39,061 bases of DNA, taken from contig NZ_VNHO01000019.1 in NCBI RefSeq assembly GCF_008124715.1, positions 1-39,061 on the forward strand, read 5' to 3'. Shown piece by piece: positions 1 through 6,354 of the stretch; position 1 is the stretch's first letter; the number at the start of each line of letters is the position of its first letter. The position numbers and the translations under genes are program-made. The notes under the pieces were generated by a model. That model saw nothing but the letters and a program-made list of their open reading frames with translations, searched no databases and was not told the DNA's origin. This DNA is from Thermosediminibacter litoriperuensis. Lineage in GTDB: Bacteria > Bacillota > Thermosediminibacteria > Thermosediminibacterales > Thermosediminibacteraceae.

Positions 1-265
1 CGCCGGTATAGCCTTCTTCTTTGATTCTTTCGTAGATAACTTCGCAATTGAATATACCAAGATTTATGAGCTCTTGAATGGTATCTTTGTATGGATCGAG
101 CTTTGATCCTCTTTTGGGATGCGGCTTCCTTTCGGGAATGCCCTCTGCCCTTAAGTATTTTCTTACCGTATTCCTTGAACGGCCTGTTTCTCGTGCAATT
201 GCACGAATGCTCTTGCCCATTGCTCTTAATTCGTGTAACATGATAATAGATCCACTCCCTAGCAC
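1..265 (-). CDS. istA: IS21-type transposase IstA, N-terminal part
   Basis: The reading frame enters from the window edge. Its first ~88 codons hold an IstA-type N-terminus: a helix-turn-helix with the motif SIRAIARETGRSRNTVRKYL, then a basic linker and a stretch like the second DNA-binding helix of the family. I chose the GTG at 265 because GGAGGG lies 6-7 bases upstream; the in-frame ATG at 241 is the alternative. IstA is the DDE transposase that cuts and joins the element ends with the IstB ATPase. The catalytic domain is outside the window, so intactness cannot be judged. It differs from the second, broken istA at 12.1-12.6 kb, so two IS21 lineages have been present here. Confidence 0.75.
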   Translation of the reverse strand, partial: MLGSGSIIMLHELRAMGKSIRAIARETGRSRNTVRKYLRAEGIPERKPHPKRGSKLDPYKDTIQELINLGIFNCEVIYERIKEEGYTG

Positions 266-367
266 TTATTTCCCTCCGATCTTTTGGCTGGTATCAGAGG
301 GATATTTCGCCAGGGGGTGGGTCAATTCCTTTTCGTTGCTCCTGAAAAATTTACACCGGCGGTGACA
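1..367 (-). mobile_element. IS21-family element, left part, cut by the window edge
   Basis: The window begins inside an insertion sequence. It contains the first part of an istA gene (1-265) and about 100 bp of non-coding end sequence. Read on the minus strand, the outer end begins TGTCACCGCCGGTGTAAATT near 367, the TGT-type end usual for IS21 elements. The TetR relic begins 8 bp beyond it. The other end, istB and the target duplication lie outside the window. The exact last base of the element is uncertain. Confidence 0.7.
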
Positions 368-374
368 CATATAT

Positions 375-806
375 ATGGCCACACAAAAAAATGACCCGCG
401 AGTGATTCGTACAAGACAACTTCTTCAGGACTCTTTCATTTCATGAATTCGTGAAAAAGACTTCAAAGATATAACAGTACGAGATATCGCGGAGAAGGCA
501 ACAGTTAACCGGGCAACATTTGATGCACATTTTACAGATAAATACGAACTACTGGATTTTACAATAACCAATACTTTTAGGGACACCTGAAACAAAGACT
601 AAATTGTTATGATGTATTCAATCAGGAAGCCATTACAAATATCTTTCTAGTCATGTGTGAACCGCTCAGCCAACACCAGTATAAATAAAACGATCCCGAC
701 TATAAAACAAAAGAAAGAGAAGAACTTTTCAACCGCCTGCAGGCTATGTTCAACGAACACACCGCAAGCTGGCGGCTGGCGAAAAAATTTACAGACAATG
801 AATTGA
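375..806 (+). pseudogene. Decayed TetR/AcrR-family regulator
   Basis: From the ATG at 375 the frame reads as a TetR N-terminus: MATQKNDPRVIRTRQLLQDS, then a stop codon (TGA, 444-446), then in the same frame the classic recognition-helix region ITVRDIAEKATVNRATFDAHF, which ends at a second stop at 588-590. A shifted frame from about 587 continues with plausible C-terminal-domain sequence, meets TAA at 686-688, and goes on to about 806. A nonsense mutation, a frameshift and a further stop make it non-functional as written. TetR proteins are ligand-sensing repressors, often of efflux genes; no target gene is visible. The IS21 end lies immediately upstream and may have removed its promoter. Confidence 0.75.
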
Positions 807-837
807 GGGGGATACTACCCCCTCGCGCTCTTTTTTT
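805..837 (+). terminator. Hairpin with T-run, possibly a shared terminator
   Basis: GAGGGGG (805-811) pairs perfectly with CCCCCTC (818-824) around a 6-base loop, and a run of seven to eight T starts at 830 on the plus strand after a short GC spacer. It sits between the decayed plus-strand regulator and the 3' end of the minus-strand three-gene operon. It could end transcription from either side, but only the plus strand has the T-run. Confidence 0.5.
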
Positions 838-845
838 AGGTAATT

Positions 846-1583
846 TTAAATCAATTGCTGCTTATATCGTTTTACCATTTCGTACAACTCATCCCCGTTT
901 ATTATAGCAACAAAATCATATCCCCTATCATTAATCATTTGTTGGCAGCTTATAACATTTTTTCTGCAAGTGGCAAAATAAAATCTTAAAGAATCTTTTT
1001 CCCTCTCTTTTTCCTTGATCAGTCGCATTGCCTTCAGTTTTTCGTCAGCCTTTCGGGAAAAAGAATTTATATCCGAAGGAGGACTGTGAACGAAAGCCTT
1101 AAGATCTATCTTGCATTCTATAAGTTCTGCCTGAACGAAATCGTTTTGATAAAATCTATAAAATACCACGTCGAAATTTTTATCAGTCAAAATATTCCCT
1201 TTCAATGCAATTTTGCATTCTCTTTTTCTATTAATGCCGTCCCCATTAAGCTTATAAGGCCCCACTTTATAGACAATAAAATTAAGCAAGTCACCGCTGG
1301 AAGCTTCTTCATTTTGGCAGTACTCGCAAAAAAAATTATAAAATTCGTTTGCCTGCTCCTCTTTTATTGAATTATCCGTAGTAATTAAAATCTCTAACCT
1401 CTTTTTAATTCTTTGTAAATCGTATCTTATTTTACTCTGGTTTTTTGACTTGCAACTTATAAGTATATCAACCGTAAAATAAAAAAAATCAGGCCATAAC
1501 ATCAAAAAATTAGCCAATTTATATATTGGTCGGTTTCTTAAGGTGCCTTCCTGCATATCTTTACCTTGAAATCCCCAATACAT
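846..1583 (-). CDS. PD-(D/E)XK nuclease-like protein, third gene of SecB-like operon
   Basis: This is an uncharacterised protein of about 245 aa. The C-terminal half carries a probable PD-(D/E)XK core. A strand FDVVF contains a candidate metal-binding Asp (D138), and 18 residues later a strand ELIECKID contains the E-x-K pair (E156, K158). A charged helix rich in Lys/Glu and a strand RFYFATC follow, as in many restriction-type nucleases. The N-terminal ~100 residues are helical and unrecognised. I chose the ATG at 1583 with GGATGGGG upstream; a TTG at 1598 is in frame. The gene starts 9-24 bp after the SecB-like gene, so it is almost surely co-transcribed. Its role as the toxic or effector component is inference. 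The nuclease assignment rests on motif spacing only. Confidence 0.5.
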   Translation of the reverse strand: MYWGFQGKDMQEGTLRNRPIYKLANFLMLWPDFFYFTVDILISCKSKNQSKIRYDLQRIKKRLEILITTDNSIKEEQANEFYNFFCEYCQNEEASSGDLLNFIVYKVGPYKLNGDGINRKRECKIALKGNILTDKNFDVVFYRFYQNDFVQAELIECKIDLKAFVHSPPSDINSFSRKADEKLKAMRLIKEKEREKDSLRFYFATCRKNVISCQQMINDRGYDFVAIINGDELYEMVKRYKQQLI

Positions 1584-1607
1584 GAAAACCCCATCCAAGA
1601 TATCAAG

Positions 1608-2033
1608 CTAATATACTTTGTACAAACCTATATTAAGCGCAGGCAATCCCATCCGTGACGTCATAGAGCTTATTAGTTCTCTGCCGTAAGGCCATGCATT
1701 AAGGGGTACATTTCTTTTTATGAATTCTTCTAAAATGTCATCGTCGCATTTTTCTTTTAAACTATAAAATAGCAAAAACGATGCATTTATTTTTATAAGT
1801 TCCTCATTACTCTCTTCTACTTTGACCGATACACTGAACCGAGCTTCCGCTAAAAATTTATTTTCTTCTTTTCTTTTCAAGTTAAACGAAGGTTTGAAAT
1901 CCACTAAAACTTGCCCCGACTCTCTTCCCAATAATTCATAATTAAATTGGGAATCCAATTTGTAAAGGACAATTTTATTTAATTCGACATGTTTAACGAA
2001 ACTATTGTATTTTTCTCTTTCCAACAAAGACAC
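1608..2033 (-). CDS. SecB-like chaperone
   Basis: The 141-aa protein ends with a segment matching the SecB signature (WPYGRELISSM, then the turn GLPALNIGLY, residues 114-138). Upstream lie the two long antiparallel strands expected of the SecB fold (about residues 60-72 and 80-92) and the helix DDDILEEFIKRNVP. Length fits SecB (about 150 aa). Classical SecB is a proteobacterial export chaperone. In Firmicutes, solitary SecB-like genes are better known from toxin-antitoxin-chaperone loci, where the chaperone protects an unstable antitoxin (Rv1957 of M. tuberculosis; CmdC of CmdTAC). The start is unsettled: the GTG at 2033 touches its AGGGG ribosome site, while TTG codons at 2027 and 2024 are better spaced. 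It begins 6 bp after the 208-aa gene and is followed by the nuclease-like gene. Confidence 0.75.
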   Translation of the reverse strand: MSLLEREKYNSFVKHVELNKIVLYKLDSQFNYELLGRESGQVLVDFKPSFNLKRKEENKFLAEARFSVSVKVEESNEELIKINASFLLFYSLKEKCDDDILEEFIKRNVPLNAWPYGRELISSMTSRMGLPALNIGLYKVY

Positions 2034-2039
2034 CCCTAT

Positions 2040-2666
2040 TTATGCTGCATAGGAATAAGGGTCAATCACACAAAAATCTTCTTGAAAGTCATTATAACGC
2101 AACTTCATATTGAGCATTTCTTGGTTCGAGGCGATTTTCTCGACGCATCTTCGTAGGAAGAAGAAACTATCTTCAATCCAATCTAAAGCTTCATTTAAAG
2201 CATCGCCATCCACACCCATTTCTTTAATTAAAATATATTCCTCTTTCATTAGTTCCAGTATTTTTATAAGTTTTTTCATTGATGATTCATTCAAAGCAAC
2301 CACGAGGCTTTCCAGGTGCTCTCTATAAAAATGATAAAAATTAAAGTTATTTCTAAAGTAATTTATTCTGGTAAGAATCGACTCATTTTCAGCAAGCTCG
2401 GTACTCGCTTCTACTTTTCCTTCCAATTCCTCCAACTCTTTTACCAAAAAATCGTAAAATTCTCGAATAACCAAATAGTTGGCAGGAACCTCAGTCACAT
2501 CACTGTAAATCGAGAATTTGTTATTATCCAAATTAACGCTCTCGTAGTTAAACTTAAAATTTATATTCAAAAGATCTCTTCGCAACGTCATAGCGGCATC
2601 TCCCCATAAGTATGAAATGCCAATTCCTTCAAAATATTCCTTTAAACCCAATATATTTATTTTCAT
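2040..2666 (-). CDS. Uncharacterised 208-aa protein, first gene of SecB-like operon
   Basis: I do not recognise this family. The N-terminal third (about residues 1-65) looks like mixed strands. The rest is strongly helical and acidic, with a Glu-rich segment near residues 75-95 and aromatic clusters NFYHFYREHL and DSFFFLRRC. There is no signal peptide, membrane segment or helix-turn-helix. The ATG at 2666 follows GGGGG by about 12 bases, and that ribosome site lies inside a 17-bp inverted repeat. As the leading gene of a chaperone-containing operon it could be the antitoxin or client protein that the SecB-like partner guards, but nothing in the sequence proves this. Confidence 0.55.
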   Translation of the reverse strand: MKINILGLKEYFEGIGISYLWGDAAMTLRRDLLNINFKFNYESVNLDNNKFSIYSDVTEVPANYLVIREFYDFLVKELEELEGKVEASTELAENESILTRINYFRNNFNFYHFYREHLESLVVALNESSMKKLIKILELMKEEYILIKEMGVDGDALNEALDWIEDSFFFLRRCVEKIASNQEMLNMKLRYNDFQEDFCVIDPYSYAA

Positions 2667-2668
2667 GT

Positions 2669-2752
2669 TATCATAATTCCCCCTGTCTTGTCTACATTAA
2701 AATTATTGAAATTATTTAATATTTTTATTCTGAGTCAGGGGGAATTATGATA
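2669..2752. promoter_or_regulatory. Perfect 17-bp inverted repeat in the operon leader
   Basis: TATCATAATTCCCCCTG (2669-2685) is repeated exactly in reverse complement at 2736-2752, with a 50-base AT-rich spacer. The arm nearer the gene contains the GGGGG ribosome site of the 208-aa gene and ends 2 bp before its start codon. If transcription starts upstream of 2752, the RNA could fold into a 17-bp stem that hides the ribosome site. If it starts in the spacer, the arms could instead be protein-binding half sites. Either would autoregulate the operon. No convincing -35/-10 pair was found. Confidence 0.6.
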
Positions 2753-2982
2753 TTTTTCTTGCAATTTTGCTTTCTTACATGGGAAATGGAAGAACCGACG
2801 GCCGGCGGGAAAATTTAAAACCCCTAGAAAGCGGGCTGCTTAACATTTACTCTGCTCGGCCGTGGGATTCTGAGAACCTCCTTCGGTTTGGGTAACCTGG
2901 GCTTTGGTGCCTTGGTTGCCTAGTACGCTTCCGCAAACAGGACACAGTTGATTAGAGGTAAATAAAGCAGTGAAAAAATTTT
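2753..2982. other. Spacer with no intact gene
   Basis: This stretch between the SecB-like operon leader and gldA has no intact gene. The middle carries a short remnant of a zinc-ribbon protein on the minus strand (listed separately). The segment 2790-2840 is GC-richer, with a small palindromic CCGGCGGG-type patch. I see no clear terminator for gldA. Confidence 0.5.
2840..2965 (-). pseudogene. Remnant of a zinc-ribbon C-terminus
   Basis: On the minus strand an open frame without a credible start reads TSNQLCPVCGSVLGNQGTKA and then a Gln/Thr/Glu-rich tail, ending at TAA (2840-2842). The CPVCG knuckle resembles one half of a double zinc ribbon, but the second pair of cysteines is missing, apart from a lone Cys just before the stop. 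It probably is the leftover end of a longer gene lost by deletion when gldA was brought alongside. A translated small peptide cannot be excluded. Confidence 0.3.
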
Positions 2983-4080
2983 TCAATCTTCTTTCAGCTC
3001 TCTGCCCAGAGCGTCGGCGCCCAATATGGCGTTGTATACATCCTCCGGCGTCACCTTAAACGGCATGTTGTGGATGGTCTCACCTTCAGCGCAGGAGGCT
3101 TCCGCCACCTTCCTTATGTCCTCTTCCTTCACTTCCTTAATACCAAGATCCTCCAGAGTGACGGGCAGGCCCACTTCCAGGCAGAAGCCGATCACTTCCT
3201 CCAGTTCTTCCATAGGACTATTTTCGAGCACTAACTGGGTTACAGTCCCGAAGGCCACTTTTTCGCCGTGGTACATGTGGTGGCATTCTTCGAGAACCGT
3301 AAAGCCGTTATGGATGGCATGGGCGGCAGCCAGTCCTCCGCTCTCGAAACCTATGCCGCTCAAATATGTATTCGCCTCGACAACGTTCTCTACGGCACCG
3401 GTGCAGGCTTTGCTCTCCACAGCGATTTTCGCCTTGAGGCCATCTTCCAGTAAAGTCCTGTAGCAGAGTTCAGCAAGAGCCATCGCCGCCTTAGTGCTCC
3501 TACCGCCGGCCAGAGTTGCAGCATTTGACCTTGCGCAAGCTCTTGCCTCAAAATACGTAGCGAGGGCGTCACCCATTCCCGATACCAGCAATCTCGCCGG
3601 AGCCTTGGCGATGATTCCGGTATCCACAAGAACAACGTTGGGATTTCGCGGTAAAATCAGGTATTTGCTGAAAACGCCTTCATCCGTATATATAACCGAA
3701 AGTGCACTGCAGGGCGTGTCAGTGGATGCTATAGTGGGAACTATCACAACGGGCAGCTCTAAAAAATAGGCTATTGCTTTAGCGGTATCAAGAACTTTTC
3801 CGCCTCCGATTCCCACTATCACTTCCGAGTTATTTTTTTCGGCGAGTTCCTTAAGCCTGTTTATTTCATTTTCCGAACATTCACCCCTGAAGGGTTCAAA
3901 TACCAGATCAACCTTTTCCCCAGCAAAACTTGCCTCTATCACGGGCTTTGTCCTTTTAATGCCATTTTCGCTGGCGATTATGAAAAAAGAACGCCCCAGC
4001 TTTATGGTATGTTCTTTAATATGTTTTAAAACCCGGTTTCCCTGAACATATTTACCCGGACCTATTATTGCTCTTGTCAC
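2983..4080 (-). CDS. gldA: Glycerol dehydrogenase, iron-containing ADH superfamily
   Basis: At 365 aa this is full length for GldA, which oxidises glycerol to dihydroxyacetone with NAD+ in the cytoplasm. The nucleotide-binding GGGK lies at residues 92-95 and the substrate-side Asp in ASTDTPCSA at 121. The three metal ligands are D171 (GMGDALATYFEA), H254 (AAHAIHNGF) and H271 (MYHGEKVAFG), spaced as in the Geobacillus stearothermophilus enzyme. The GTG start at 4080 follows AGGAGG by 10 bases. The gene stands alone, with its own probable -10 element upstream. No dihydroxyacetone kinase is nearby, so its physiological direction is unclear; some GldA enzymes act on glyoxal or hydroxyacetone instead. 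Confidence 0.92.
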   Translation of the reverse strand: MTRAIIGPGKYVQGNRVLKHIKEHTIKLGRSFFIIASENGIKRTKPVIEASFAGEKVDLVFEPFRGECSENEINRLKELAEKNNSEVIVGIGGGKVLDTAKAIAYFLELPVVIVPTIASTDTPCSALSVIYTDEGVFSKYLILPRNPNVVLVDTGIIAKAPARLLVSGMGDALATYFEARACARSNAATLAGGRSTKAAMALAELCYRTLLEDGLKAKIAVESKACTGAVENVVEANTYLSGIGFESGGLAAAHAIHNGFTVLEECHHMYHGEKVAFGTVTQLVLENSPMEELEEVIGFCLEVGLPVTLEDLGIKEVKEEDIRKVAEASCAEGETIHNMPFKVTPEDVYNAILGADALGRELKED

Positions 4081-4121
4081 GGTTGATCTTCCTCCTCAAT
4101 AAGTTTTAATCTAAAAATTTT

Positions 4122-4127
4122 ATTATA
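4122..4127 (-). promoter_or_regulatory. Probable -10 element of gldA
   Basis: On the minus strand a perfect TATAAT lies about 42 bases before the gldA start codon, in an AT-rich leader. The -35 region (near 4145-4152) is poor (GCTGTT-like) and falls inside an imperfect dyad CTGTCTGAGAAACAG (4135-4149). A poor -35 overlapped by a dyad is compatible with activator or repressor control, but this is only suggestive. Confidence 0.35.
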
Positions 4128-4203
4128 TAAGGCCCTGTCTGAGAAACAGCCGAGCCTGGAGCTCATGGTCAAGGCATAGACCCCCAGGGTTTTTGCATTA
4201 CAA

Positions 4204-4223
4204 AGCCCGCTTTTGAGCGGGCT
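4204..4223. terminator. GC-rich hairpin between ywgA-like gene and gldA
   Basis: AGCCCGC (4204-4210) pairs with GCGGGCT (4217-4223) around TTTTGA. The plus strand continues ATTTTCTTC; the minus strand continues TTGTAATGC. Lying 99 bases beyond the ywgA-like stop and before the gldA promoter, it most likely ends the ywgA transcript, but the T-run is weak on both strands. Confidence 0.45.
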
Positions 4224-4321
4224 ATTTTCTTCATTTGTTTCTCTATATTCCAGCAGGTATAGAAATTTTCATCAGGCATAAGACGCCTAGAGGATAAGCA
4301 TTACAAATTGCGATACTAAAT

Positions 4322-4843
4322 TCAACCGGTTTTTTTATATTTCTTTTCCAGTTTTTCTATAAAATTTACAGCTTCATCATATCTGTCAAATAAATGAGGT
4401 TTCAGTTCCCTTATTTTCTCCCGAATCTCTTCGTTGTTATAACCCATCTCATTTAAATAAATATTTGTGCTGATGAGTTCCAAAAAAGATGGTTCCTGTT
4501 CATTAAGTTCTCTAATAAGGCTGCCTTTCTCGGGAAAAACAGTACTTACCATTTTATTATTCTCTAGGTAACTGATCACTTTTTCCGCTTTTTCTTTGTT
4601 AATCAAATAAATATAAGCTCCACTAGAAGAAGTATTTTCTATTAGTAAGCCATCTTCAACCATCATGTCTATATCGTTCTGCAATTCTTGAGAATAAGGT
4701 CCGAACAGATGAAATACAAATCTTTGTTCAAAAGGGAAACCAAAGGTTTGAAGGATCTGGACAATTTTTTGGAATTTTTTTCTCCCATAAATCAAATTCA
4801 CACTAGACATCAATTTCAAGATGCTGTAAATGTTTTCGTACAT
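4322..4843 (-). CDS. ywgA: YwgA-like protein
   Basis: This 173-aa cytoplasmic protein resembles the YwgA family of Firmicutes in length and in its N-terminal half, which has a conserved feel of GRKKFQKIVQILQ, FPFEQRFVFHLFGPYS and a following helix like a winged-helix/DUF4065-type fold. The C-terminal half is helical and charged. Function is unknown. In Bacillus, ywgA sits next to ywfO, an HD-domain phosphohydrolase gene; here a broken remnant of what looks like that partner ends 1 bp upstream. The start ATG at 4843 follows the remnant's GGAGTGCGGGG. With its partner destroyed, this gene may be on the way to decay. Confidence 0.6.
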   Translation of the reverse strand: MYENIYSILKLMSSVNLIYGRKKFQKIVQILQTFGFPFEQRFVFHLFGPYSQELQNDIDMMVEDGLLIENTSSSGAYIYLINKEKAEKVISYLENNKMVSTVFPEKGSLIRELNEQEPSFLELISTNIYLNEMGYNNEEIREKIRELKPHLFDRYDEAVNFIEKLEKKYKKTG

Positions 4844-4844
4844 T

Positions 4845-5117
4845 TTATCCCCGCACTCCCTTTAATATTTTTTCTATATCTTCTTTCAACTCAGCAGAAT
4901 GTATATTCTTTTCTGCTGATAGTTCTTGTTCCTTATTGCATTTATAATATCTGATTTTCTTGAAAGCTCTTCGTACTTAAATTCATCATCAAAGAAAAAT
5001 ATATGTTTATCCACTTCACCGGCCTCATCCTCGCCATCACGTTTCTTACTCAACCGATGGACGACATAACTGTCTTCGTAAGGCAAAATCAAAGTTTTAT
5101 CTTCACCAATATAGTAG
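4845..5117 (-). pseudogene. C-terminal remnant of an HD-domain (YwfO-like) gene
   Basis: An open minus-strand frame runs from the IS110 junction near 5117 and reads YYIGEDKTLILPYEDS and later ELSRKSDIINAIRNKNYQQK, then RIYI. At that point the frame must shift by one base to continue as SAELKEDIEKILKGVRG and stop at 4845-4847, one base before the YwgA-like start. The pattern (serine/isoleucine segment, then R-I-Y-I, then a final helix) is like the tail of YwfO/dNTPase-like HD proteins, and the position fits that synteny. The HD domain itself is gone. The gene has both a 5' deletion by the IS110 copy and a frameshift. Family assignment is moderate. Confidence 0.5.
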
Positions 5118-5986
5118 AAGCCTATCTACAACCTGCTGGAGCTTGAGAATCTGAAGATTCTACTTGTCAATGCAAAGCATATTAAAAATGTGCCCGGTCG
5201 AAAAACTGATGTTAAAGACGCCGAATGGATAGCAAGTCTACTCCGTCACGGCCTTTTAAAAGGCAGCTTCGTTCCCGACAGAGAGCAAAGGGAGCTTCGC
5301 GAACTTGTCCGTTACAGGCACAGCCTTGTTGAAGAGCGCTCAAGGGAGCTTAACCGCATTCAGAAAGTGCTCGAAGGAGCCAATATCAAGCTGTCTTCGG
5401 TGGTCTCCGATATTAACGGCATGTCCAGCCGTGCTATACTGGAAGCGCTTATTAGCGGAGAAGAAGACCCCGAAATCCTAGCAGAGCTTTCTCATGGTAA
5501 GTTAAAGAATAAAAAGGAAGATCTAAAGCGCGCTTTAAAAGGATTTATTAATTATCACCAGAGAAAGATGCTGGAAATACAGTTGAGACATATTGATTCC
5601 GCCGCTCATTTGTGTTCATAGGCGGGGCTGTGTCCAGGTCAGAATGAAAGCGCCGGTAAACAAAAGTCCGCCAGGACTCGAAAGGGAAACAAGAAGTTGC
5701 GAAGTGCACTTGTAGAAGCTGCCCGAGCCGCCTCCAGAGAAAAGATACTTTTCTCGCAAGTCAATACCACCGCATCGCTGCCCGAAGAGGATCGAACCGG
5801 GCAGCTGTTGCGGTGGCTCACAGCATCCTAACTATAGTTTATCATATTCTCAAGCGTAAGCAACCTTATATTGAATTGGGTCCGAATTTTTACGAAGAAA
5901 AAAGGCGCCACTTGGTCATCCGCCAGTCTTTGAAAAAGCTTGAATCTTTAGGGTTAAAGGTCTCGGTCGAAACGATGGTATCTTAA
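5118..5986 (+). pseudogene. IS110-family transposase relic
   Basis: The sequence starts inside an IS110 transposase at the KPIYNLLE segment, with two stop codons just before it. It continues through the diagnostic VPGRKTDVKDAEWIASLL and the coiled-coil region to about 5600. There an internal deletion joins QLRHI directly to SAAHL. A TAG at 5619-5621 replaces the expected Trp of SWAG, the DEDD/serine-domain end follows (LCPGQNESAGKQKSARTRKG), and a frameshift near 5762 leads to the final segment ending at TAA 5984-5986. The first RuvC-like strands and part of the C-terminal domain are missing, so it is inactive. It cuts into the HD-like gene. Confidence 0.88.
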
Positions 5987-5988
5987 CC

Positions 5989-6150
5989 TTACAGATATTT
6001 GTTATTTATTCCAGCGCAATATCTCAACGCGAAGATCTCCAACTACTTATCAAAGAAACCGAAAAATTAAGCCCTGATTCTGTCAATCGGATTATTAAAA
6101 TAATAAAAATTATAAACGAGGAAGTAGAGGAAAGGGGTAAAAACGAATAA
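5989..6150 (+). pseudogene. C-terminal fragment, possibly of an XRE-type regulator
   Basis: Directly after the IS110 relic an open frame without its own start reads SQREDLQLLIKETEKLSPDS, then a helix rich in Ile and Lys, and stops at 6148-6150. It looks like the helical tail that follows the HTH in some XRE-family regulators. No HTH is left. It is most likely a gene end stranded by the IS110 insertion or deletion. Confidence 0.3.
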
Positions 6151-6185
6151 ACCCCATGAACCTAGAACTTTCGTTCAAACCGGAT

Positions 6186-6214
6186 AAAAAACAGCCGCGC
6201 TTTTTTGCGCGGCT
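6186..6214 (-). terminator. Rho-independent terminator downstream of the M48 protease gene
   Basis: AGCCGCGC (6193-6200) pairs perfectly with GCGCGGCT (6207-6214) across a T6/A6 loop. On the minus strand the stem is followed by GTTTTTTATCC. It lies about 140 bases beyond the M48 stop codon, with only small frames between, so it likely ends that transcript. Confidence 0.8.
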
Positions 6215-6354
6215 AAAATTGTAGACAAACACCGCTTTTCCCAGCTCATAAGCGCCCGGTATGAAAAGGGTGCGCCCGCCTTCTGAGTAATCCTCCGCAA
6301 TCAACTCAGCGTGGTCACAGTCCTCTCAAGGACGCCCTCCAACTTTAGAGCTCC

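Noticed and set aside
78-365. 95-codon plus-strand open frame
   Set aside because: It lies antisense to the istA N-terminus and IS21 end; its translation has no recognisable character, while the minus-strand frame encodes a clear IstA helix-turn-helix.
3026-3769. Several plus-strand frames over gldA
   Set aside because: They are antisense shadows of a GC-richer gene whose minus-strand product has all GldA residues.
4081-4321. Possible riboswitch or tRNA in the gldA leader region
   Set aside because: The hairpins here are short and simple; no conserved riboswitch core, T-loop or anticodon stem could be found.
6110-6304. 64-codon minus-strand frame after the M48 gene
   Set aside because: It reads straight through a strong terminator hairpin and has no recognisable content. 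The first 30 codons might be a remnant, but there is too little to support it.
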